Under the pieces are notes generated by a model. That model saw only the letters and a list, made by a program, of their open reading frames with translations, searched no databases and was not told where the DNA came from. Positions 7,755 to 12,703 of a stretch of DNA of 17,120 nucleotides are shown in pieces. Within the stretch, counting starts at the first letter, position 1; the number at the start of each line of letters is the position of its first letter. The stretch is taken from NCBI GenBank assembly GCA_949127695.1, contig CASBQH010000418.1, positions 1 through 17,120 of the forward strand, given 5' to 3'. The position numbers and the translations under genes were made by a program. Source of the DNA: Synechococcales cyanobacterium PMM_0073. GTDB taxonomy: Bacteria > Cyanobacteriota > Cyanobacteriia > Elainellales > Elainellaceae.

Positions 7755-7773
7755 TTAGCGCTGCCCCGTCACA
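7714..7773. repeat. Three tandem 20-base copies of the phoU 3' end
   Basis: On the plus strand TTTAGCGCTGCCCCGTCAC recurs at 7714, 7734 and 7754, each copy offset by 20 bases with only the last base changing. In the innermost copy, read on the minus strand, this encodes the last PhoU residues VTGQR and the TAA stop. The two outer copies therefore repeat the gene's final codons and stop beyond the true stop. Confidence 0.95.
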
Positions 7774-8408
7774 ATGTAAGCCACGCGCTTGCCAATATTA
7801 GTGGCATGGTCGGCCATCCGCTCTAAATGCCGGATTGTCAGCACCAGCAGCGCAATTGGCTCCACTGGGCCGGGGTACTGAACCGGCTTTACCAATAGGC
7901 CATAGAGCGATTCGTAGTCAGAATCGACGGCATCGTCTTTAAACTTAATATCTAGCCCCGACTCGGCATCTAGATCAGAGAGTGCGGCCAGCCCCATCGA
8001 CAGCATAGCTCGACAGCGATCCATCATGATCTGGACGCGCTCCATGCAGCTTGGCACGGGGTAGGGAAACAGCTTGACTGAAATCTCGCCAATATCTTCG
8101 GCATAGTCGCCAATCCGCTCTAGGTCACGAATCAGCTGCATCAGCGCACTCAGCAGCCGCAGATCTTGGGTGACCGGAGCTTGCAGCGCCATCAGATTCA
8201 CGCAGTCGGTTTCAATCTGGCGGTAGAGTCGGTCAATTTGCTTGTCTTGCAGGGCAATTTGGCGGGCTGCTTCTAAGTCTCGCTCGCAGAGTGCCAAGCG
8301 CGCCAGCCAGCAAGAGTTCTCGACCAGAGCGCCCATTCGCAGCACGTCACGCTGGACGCGCCTGATCTGCCGCTCAAACTGCATTCGGGTTGGTCTGGAG
8401 TCTTCCAA
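7755..8408 (-). CDS. phoU: PhoU-domain phosphate signalling protein
   Basis: This 217-residue cytoplasmic protein has two PhoU three-helix repeats. Each carries the family's metal-contact signature: RIGDYAEDIGEI in the first half and RMADHATNIGKRV in the second. PhoU proteins restrain the Pst phosphate transporter and its two-component kinase when phosphate is sufficient. No pst genes or sensor kinase are present nearby. The longest frame starts at TTG (8408-8406) with AGGAG 12 bases upstream. An ATG at 8384 would start the protein at MQFERQIRRVQRDVLRMG but has no ribosome binding site, so I prefer TTG with moderate confidence. The last codons and stop lie in a 20-base tandem repeat. Upstream lies a structured leader with an eight-base inverted repeat (8473-8518). 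The gene is divergent from psaM. Confidence 0.92.
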   Translation of the reverse strand: MEDSRPTRMQFERQIRRVQRDVLRMGALVENSCWLARLALCERDLEAARQIALQDKQIDRLYRQIETDCVNLMALQAPVTQDLRLLSALMQLIRDLERIGDYAEDIGEISVKLFPYPVPSCMERVQIMMDRCRAMLSMGLAALSDLDAESGLDIKFKDDAVDSDYESLYGLLVKPVQYPGPVEPIALLVLTIRHLERMADHATNIGKRVAYIVTGQR

Positions 8409-8472
8409 TGATTCAGGATGCTCCTAAGCTTTGGGAGAGGTGAGGACGGGATCAAGTCAAACAGGAAGGACT

Positions 8473-8518
8473 GAAAAACCCGACAGCAGGGATGACTGAA
8501 CTGCCAACAAGGTTTTTC
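8473..8518. promoter_or_regulatory. Inverted repeat in the phoU leader
   Basis: GAAAAACC (8473-8480) and GGTTTTTC (8511-8518) are perfect eight-base complements around a 30-base loop that itself contains GCAG/CTGC complements. The element lies 65-110 bases upstream of the phoU start. The T-rich right arm could act as a terminator or attenuator, but placement in a divergent promoter region argues for a regulatory leader or operator. Confidence 0.4.
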
Positions 8519-8621
8519 TAGAATAGCGCTTGATCTAAAACTTCCGCTGTTTGCCTGATTGCAATTGAACAATTTTCTGGTTTGCTCTGGCTTTAATCTG
8601 GCTCTGCTCACCTAGCTTTTG

Positions 8622-8634
8622 TTACATCATGTAA
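8622..8634. promoter_or_regulatory. TTACAT-C-ATGTAA palindrome between phoU and psaM
   Basis: A perfect 6-base dyad with a single central base lies in the phoU/psaM divergent region. Each arm resembles one half of the HLR1 site bound by the cyanobacterial regulator RpaB (G/T-TTACA-A/T-A/T), which controls photosystem I genes. However, the arms are inverted rather than direct repeats, so the assignment is speculative. Confidence 0.3.
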
Positions 8635-8700
8635 AAAAAAGTTCCATCTGATCAGAATTTGACTGAAAGTTAGGGAGACTGGCGCAGGCTGCAAGATAGT

Positions 8701-8745
8701 CTATTAACCAGCCTATCGACCAGCTATCAACCAGCTATCGGCCAA
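8701..8745. repeat. Four tandem 11-12 base repeats upstream of psaM
   Basis: Units based on CTATCRACCAG run at 8701-8712, 8713-8723, 8724-8734 and 8735-8745. The 11-base period matches about one DNA helical turn. They lie 35-79 bases before the psaM ATG, within the promoter or the mRNA leader. Confidence 0.85.
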
Positions 8746-8779
8746 ACACCAAACATTACTCGACGGAGCGCGTTAAATC

Positions 8780-8875
8780 ATGTCTCTATCAGATACGCAG
8801 GTCTATATTGCCTTAGTCGTAGCGCTTATTCCAGCTGTGATGGCGTTTCGCCTTTCCACAGAGCTGTACAAGTAA
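8780..8875 (+). CDS. psaM: Photosystem I reaction centre subunit XII (PsaM)
   Basis: This 31-residue thylakoid membrane peptide reads MSLSDTQVYIALVVALIP and ends FRLSTELYK, very close to known cyanobacterial and plastid PsaM. It is a single transmembrane helix at the periphery of photosystem I, near the trimer interface and involved in trimer stability. It is complete, ATG to TAA, with GGAG 11 bases upstream of the ATG. It is divergent from phoU, and no other photosystem gene adjoins it, as is usual for the scattered small subunits. A perfect palindrome follows 10 bases after the stop. Confidence 0.97.
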   Translation: MSLSDTQVYIALVVALIPAVMAFRLSTELYK

Positions 8876-8885
8876 GGCTACGCGC

Positions 8886-8899
8886 CGCCAGATCTGGCG
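8886..8899. repeat. 14-base perfect palindrome after psaM
   Basis: CGCCAGATCTGGCG begins 10 bases after the psaM stop. As RNA it can form a five-base GC-rich stem with a GATC loop. No T-run follows, so it would stabilise a 3' end rather than terminate transcription. Confidence 0.6.
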
Positions 8900-9011
8900 A
8901 ATGATCTCAGGATAATTTCATCAGATCTGGAGATAAACGTTTGATGTAGAAGAGTGACAGGAGTCGGTGACTCGTCCAGCTCTGAGCTTTCCAGCCCAGA
9001 TTAGCTGACGC

Positions 9012-9034
9012 GAGTAGCCTGACTCTATTTTTTT
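9012..9034 (+). terminator. Weak candidate terminator for psaM
   Basis: GAGT (9012-9015) and ACTC (9022-9025) form a four-base stem with a six-base loop, followed directly by TATTTTTTT (9026-9034). The T-run is convincing but the stem is short. It stands about 140 bases beyond the psaM stop and is the best terminator candidate for that transcript in the window. Confidence 0.25.
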
Positions 9035-9267
9035 GGTAAACCCACGCGCCCAGACCGGGTAAATTGCCAATTCTTGTGCAAAAATAACGAAATCTACCTG
9101 GCTGCGGCGCTGGCTTAGCAATGCTCTGAATTCAGCTAAACCATAGGTTTTTCCGATGGCGGCTGTGGGTTTAACCTAAAAATCTCCGAACAGAAAGATT
9201 TTTTGCAGCCAAATGGGTATTTTTGGGTTAACCTCTTGTTGCGAGCCGTTCCATTCGGTCTTTCTAG

Positions 9268-9346
9268 ACTGAAATTGGGACTGAAATTGGGACTGATAGC
9301 TCAGAACTTAGACAGCTCAGAACTTAGACAGCCCAGAACTTAGACA
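9268..9346. repeat. Two adjacent tandem repeat families upstream of a membrane-protein gene
   Basis: ACTGAAATTGGG occurs at 9268-9279 and 9280-9291, with a partial third copy. Immediately after, a 16-base unit, GCTCAGAACTTAGACA, is repeated three times (9299-9314, 9315-9330, 9331-9346), with one base changed in the last copy. The arrays end 44 bases before the ATG at 9391. Confidence 0.92.
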
Positions 9347-9390
9347 GGTTTAGATCGCTTTACGGCTTGCTCAAGCAAGATTTGACGACT

Positions 9391-9855
9391 ATGAACGCAC
9401 TGCAACCCCAGCATAATCCCTCGCCCCAGCAGCCTGCTCGCGCCCCCCAAGCTCCTCAGCGGCGCAGCAGAACGCACAGTCGGCAGCAGGCATTGCAGCG
9501 GCGCTCTCCGCACCAGTCGGCCATTCTAGAGGTCAGCCTGAAGCTAACGGTAAACTTAATTTTGATTGCGACGGGCGTTTCTACCCTAGTGCGGCTCATT
9601 CCCTACAACCTAGAGCAACAGAGTGATTTGGCGCGGCTGCAAGCCGAGGTGAAAGAGGCCAATGCTAAAGTGGCTGGTCTGCAAGAAGATTTCGACCGAC
9701 ATTTTGACCCGCAGCAGTCGTTTAACGTCATGCAGGAGCAAAATATTCGCTTCAATCCCCGGCAAAGGCAGGTAGTTTGGCTGAAGCCAGAGGCCAAGCC
9801 TGACCCAGAGATCAAATCAGCTGATGCCGCTGAGGCTCAGTCTGCTCCAGACTAA
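9391..9855 (+). CDS. Small membrane protein with coiled coil, slr1601-like (putative cell division)
   Basis: This is a 154-residue protein. Residues 1-43 are Gln/Pro/Arg-rich and basic, probably cytoplasmic. Residues 45-69 form one hydrophobic helix, and residues about 73-105 form a heptad-like coiled coil (EQQSDLARLQAEVKEANAKVAGLQ). Then come RHFDPQQ, VMQEQNIRFNPRQRQVVWL and an acidic tail. The helix plus coiled coil recalls FtsB/DivIC topology. The QEQ-x-x-R-x-x-P-x-Q-R-x-x-VW stretch resembles what I remember of the cyanobacterial slr1601 family, annotated as putative cell-division proteins. This is recognition from memory, not a search. I chose ATG 9391; an in-frame TTG at 9367 would add eight residues but lies inside a small hairpin. 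Neither has a clear ribosome binding site. The gene is convergent with the permease gene, 37 bases away. Confidence 0.72.
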   Translation: MNALQPQHNPSPQQPARAPQAPQRRSRTHSRQQALQRRSPHQSAILEVSLKLTVNLILIATGVSTLVRLIPYNLEQQSDLARLQAEVKEANAKVAGLQEDFDRHFDPQQSFNVMQEQNIRFNPRQRQVVWLKPEAKPDPEIKSADAAEAQSAPD

Positions 9856-9861
9856 TCCCAA

Positions 9862-9887
9862 TTTGACTCTAGGCTTTGACTCTAGGC
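9862..9887. repeat. 13-base tandem duplication between convergent genes
   Basis: TTTGACTCTAGGC occurs twice in direct succession (9862-9874, 9875-9887), seven bases after the plus-strand stop and five before the minus-strand permease stop. It fills almost the whole 37-base convergent gap. No proper terminator hairpin is visible there. Confidence 0.95.
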
Positions 9888-9892
9888 AGAGA

Positions 9893-10918
9893 TCAATACC
9901 GAATGCGCGGATCGACGTAGGCATTGAGAATATCGATCGCAATACTGGCCATCGCCACAATCACCGAAAAGAACACCATGATCCCCTGCACCACGCGATA
10001 GTCACGCAGCGAGATCGCCTCATACAGCCGATTGGCTAGCCCCGGCCAAGAGAAAGTGACTTCGGTGAGCAGCGCCCCGCCCAAGAGCGAAGCAAAGGTG
10101 AGTCCCAGCACGGTGATCACGGGGATCAGGGCGTTCTTGAGCGCATGGGCGTAGAGAATCCGGCCTTCGGGGATGCCACGCGCTCTAGCCGCTTCTACAT
10201 AGTCAGATTGCAGGGTTTGCTTTAGGTTAACCCGCACCATCCGCTCAAAAATGCCGCTGAGCAGCAGGCCGAGCGTCAGGCTGGGCAGCGCCAGATAGTA
10301 GAGGCTGGTGAAAAACTGGCCGAAGTTGAGGTGCAGCAAGCTGTCTAGCACGTATAGCCCGGTAATTTGTGTCGGCGGCGTTTGCGCCAGCGGAAAGCGC
10401 GTGCCAATCGGAAACCAGCGCAGCTGCACTGCAAAAACTAGCTGAAGCAACATGCCAAACCAGTACATGGGCACGGCATAGGTAATAATTCCAAACAGCC
10501 TGCCGCCTAAGTCAAAGCCCGTGTTGGGACGAGAGGCCACCAGCATACCCACGCCCACGCCCACCACCACCGCCACCAGCATACTAAACAGCGTCAGCTC
10601 TAGCGTAGCCGGAAAATGCTGGCCGATAATCTGCCAGACCGTCTGCCCCTGACTGGCCAGCGAGCTGCCCAAATCGAGCCGCAGCAGGCTGCCCATATAG
10701 CTGAGGTACTGCATCCAGAGCGGCGCATCTAGGCCGTTTTCGGCGCGCCATTCGGCCTTGGCGCTTTCGGGCGCACGCGGGCCGAGCATCACGTCGGCAG
10801 GGTCGCCGGGAGTCAGCCGCAGAATGATAAAAATCAGCGTCGTGATTGTCCAGATCATCAGGGGCGCAATCAGCAGCCGTGAGTAGACGTAGGTTTGCAG
10901 GGCTTTGGAACGAGACAT
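9893..10918 (-). CDS. DppB/OppB-type ABC transporter permease
   Basis: This is a 341-residue inner-membrane permease of the peptide/nickel/opine class. The N-terminal part has a first hydrophobic helix (about 14-34) followed by LRLTPGDPADVMLGPRAP, the hallmark of the DppB branch. The cytoplasmic ATPase-contact (EAA) loop is DYVEAARARGIPEGRILYAHALKNALIPV (239-267), and the protein ends in the family-typical AYVDPRIRY. The correct start is the ATG at 10918-10916, eleven bases after the stop of the binding-protein gene. The open frame continues upstream to 11215, but that part is an Arg/Ala-rich shadow of the neighbouring gene. Such importers normally need a second permease (DppC) and one or two ATPases, none of which are present here. 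Confidence 0.93.
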   Translation of the reverse strand: MSRSKALQTYVYSRLLIAPLMIWTITTLIFIILRLTPGDPADVMLGPRAPESAKAEWRAENGLDAPLWMQYLSYMGSLLRLDLGSSLASQGQTVWQIIGQHFPATLELTLFSMLVAVVVGVGVGMLVASRPNTGFDLGGRLFGIITYAVPMYWFGMLLQLVFAVQLRWFPIGTRFPLAQTPPTQITGLYVLDSLLHLNFGQFFTSLYYLALPSLTLGLLLSGIFERMVRVNLKQTLQSDYVEAARARGIPEGRILYAHALKNALIPVITVLGLTFASLLGGALLTEVTFSWPGLANRLYEAISLRDYRVVQGIMVFFSVIVAMASIAIDILNAYVDPRIRY

Positions 10919-10929
10919 AGGGCTAGATG

Positions 10930-12609
10930 CTACTTTTGCATCGGCGAGAACAGGAACTGCTGGCTGGGCTGGATTTCGACCCCCTTTACCTGGCCTTGAG
11001 CAAACACATAGTCTTTGTTTTGCCAAAGCGGCACATAGGGCACATCCTCGGCCAGCAGATTTTGTAGCTCGACAAACTGCTGCTTGCGCTTGGCGGGATC
11101 CTCCTCGGCGCGCTGCTGCTCGACGAGCTGGTTGGCCTTGTCGCTGTAGTAGAACGAGCCGCCAATCTGGCTCTGGCCGTCTTCGCAGCCTGTGGACACC
11201 GAGCCTTTGGCGCAAGACATGAACGGCTCAATGAAGGTATCTGAATCAAAATAATCGGGATACCAGTCAAGAATCACTGAGGGATAAGTGCCTTTGCCCA
11301 AGTTATCGAACAGAGCGCTGGAATCGACATCTTTGGGTTCGATTACGGCCAAGCCGCCCATCTGCTTTTCGACGGCAGCTTTCAGCGTATTGACCACCAG
11401 CCCGCGCACGGTGGAGCCAGAGGAGTACCAGACTTCCAGCGTCAGCGGATTAGCTTCAGTAAATCCGGCCTCGCTCAGCAGCGCTTTAGCCTTTTCAGGA
11501 TCGCCATCGCCGTACTTGGCTTCAAACACGGGCTGGTAGTCGGGCGAACCAGTGGGCAGCAAGCTATAGAGCGGCGTGGCCTGTCCTTGGAACACGCGGT
11601 CGCTCAGCAGGCTGCGGTTGATCATGGCGGCGACGGCTTGACGCGCTTTGAGATCATCTAGCGGCTTGCTTTTCTGGTTTAGCACCAAGTAGTTGATCAC
11701 GTTGGAGCCTGCTTCAATCACCTGCCAGCCGCCGGATGAGGCATTCTTTTCGAGATCGCGGATCTGGTCGGGGTCGAGCGTCTGGTAGGCGACATCAAGG
11801 CCGCCGGTTTTGAAGGTGTTGTAGAGGTTGGCGGCGCTGGCGATTACCTGAATATCAACGCCCTGATTGGCGGGTTTTTCGCCCCAGTAGTCGGGGTTGG
11901 GGTCGAGGCGGATGGTGTCGCTGGAGAATTCGCTCAGCTTGTAGGGGCCAGTGCCAACGAAGCTATCGGGCTTAAATTTACCTTCGCCGCTTTCATAGGC
12001 TTTGGGCGAAACGGGGGTCGCGCCGGAAAAAGCCAGCACCGACGGAAAGGCGGCGAAGGGCTGCTTCAGCTTAATTGTCAGCTCAGTCGGGCTGCTGGCG
12101 GTGACGGTTTCAATTCGATCAGAGAGCAGAAAGGCGGGTCGTCCGCCGCTTTCCATGAAGCGCTTCAGCGAGAAGGCCATTGCTTCGGCGTTGAACGGCT
12201 CGCCGTCGTGGAACTTGACATCTCCGCGCAGCGGAATGGTGTAGGTGAGGCCATCTTCGCTGACTTTTGGCAGTTCGGTGGCCAGCTGCGGCACGAGTTC
12301 GGTGGTTCCAGGCTTGTAGGTGTAAAGGCGGTCGCCCAGGTTTTGCAGCAGGATGCCGGGGAAGATTTCGTAGGCGTCTGCGGGGTCAACCGTGCGGGCT
12401 TTTAGGGTCGTGCCAATTGTAATCCGGCTGTTTTCGGCAGCGACGGGACTGGCCGGATCACCCGACACAGAGGCCGTTTGGCTACCGCCGCCGCAGCTGA
12501 CTGTTAATAATAAACAAAGACTAAACAGCCCCATCCACCGCAGAACTCGGCGACGGGGCTGCATTTGAGCGAACCAACCTTGAGTTTTGCGCGCTGTGCC
12601 AAGCTTCAT
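10930..12609 (-). CDS. Family-5 ABC transporter solute-binding lipoprotein (peptide/nickel type)
   Basis: This is a 559-residue periplasmic binding protein of the SBP_bac_5 family (DppA/OppA/NikA relatives). A basic N-terminus with Arg19-Arg21 precedes a hydrophobic helix and the lipobox TVSC with Cys39, after which GGGSQTAS begins the mature protein. Family landmarks are LVPQLATELPKVSEDGLTYTIPLRGDVKFHDGEPFNAEAMAFSLKR, FVGTGPYKLSEF and a C-terminal DVPYVPLWQNKDYVFA. The residue three before Cys39 is Thr, where Leu is usual, so the lipobox is slightly off consensus. The ATG at 12609-12607 has AGGTG about six bases upstream. Its stop is 11 bases before the permease start, so the two genes are surely cotranscribed. 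The substrate could be peptides, nickel or another small solute; the sequence does not decide. Confidence 0.92.
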   Translation of the reverse strand: MKLGTARKTQGWFAQMQPRRRVLRWMGLFSLCLLLTVSCGGGSQTASVSGDPASPVAAENSRITIGTTLKARTVDPADAYEIFPGILLQNLGDRLYTYKPGTTELVPQLATELPKVSEDGLTYTIPLRGDVKFHDGEPFNAEAMAFSLKRFMESGGRPAFLLSDRIETVTASSPTELTIKLKQPFAAFPSVLAFSGATPVSPKAYESGEGKFKPDSFVGTGPYKLSEFSSDTIRLDPNPDYWGEKPANQGVDIQVIASAANLYNTFKTGGLDVAYQTLDPDQIRDLEKNASSGGWQVIEAGSNVINYLVLNQKSKPLDDLKARQAVAAMINRSLLSDRVFQGQATPLYSLLPTGSPDYQPVFEAKYGDGDPEKAKALLSEAGFTEANPLTLEVWYSSGSTVRGLVVNTLKAAVEKQMGGLAVIEPKDVDSSALFDNLGKGTYPSVILDWYPDYFDSDTFIEPFMSCAKGSVSTGCEDGQSQIGGSFYYSDKANQLVEQQRAEEDPAKRKQQFVELQNLLAEDVPYVPLWQNKDYVFAQGQVKGVEIQPSQQFLFSPMQK

Positions 12610-12703
12610 GTCAACACCTACAAGAGATTAAAGACCAGATTCAGGAGCCAGACCCGAACATTAGAACTTTATACCTTGCAGTTGCTCAAAACTCAATTTT
12701 GTT

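Larger units (their letters stand above)
8876..9390. other. Gene-free stretch downstream of psaM
   Basis: About 515 bases without a credible gene. It contains the palindrome at 8886-8899, a weak hairpin plus T-run at 9012-9034, and an AT-only stem AAAAATCT/AGATTTTT at 9178-9203. It also has two separate TTAACCT motifs (9171-9177, 9228-9234) and two families of tandem repeats at 9268-9346. A small CTTGC/GCAAG hairpin (9366-9379) precedes the next gene. A 66-codon minus-strand frame at 8921-9121 begins with TTG, is low quality and is probably not a gene. Confidence 0.6.

Noticed and set aside
8921..9121. 66-codon minus-strand frame downstream of psaM
   Set aside because: It starts with TTG, has no recognisable domain or ribosome binding site, and overlaps palindromes and a T-run in spacer DNA.
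9171..9234. Two TTAACCT motifs as a possible second Pho box
   Set aside because: They are 57 bases apart with no phased intermediates, unlike tandem Pho repeats; chance in AT-rich spacer is likely.
10919..11215. Upstream extension of the DppB permease frame by about 99 codons
   Set aside because: The added sequence is Arg/Ala/Gln-rich, overlaps the binding-protein gene, and the family N-terminus begins at the ATG at 10918.
12686..12700. CAAAA/TTTTG hairpin after the nucleotidase gene as a terminator
   Set aside because: The stem is short and AT-rich, and the T-run follows only on the plus strand, the wrong direction for that gene.
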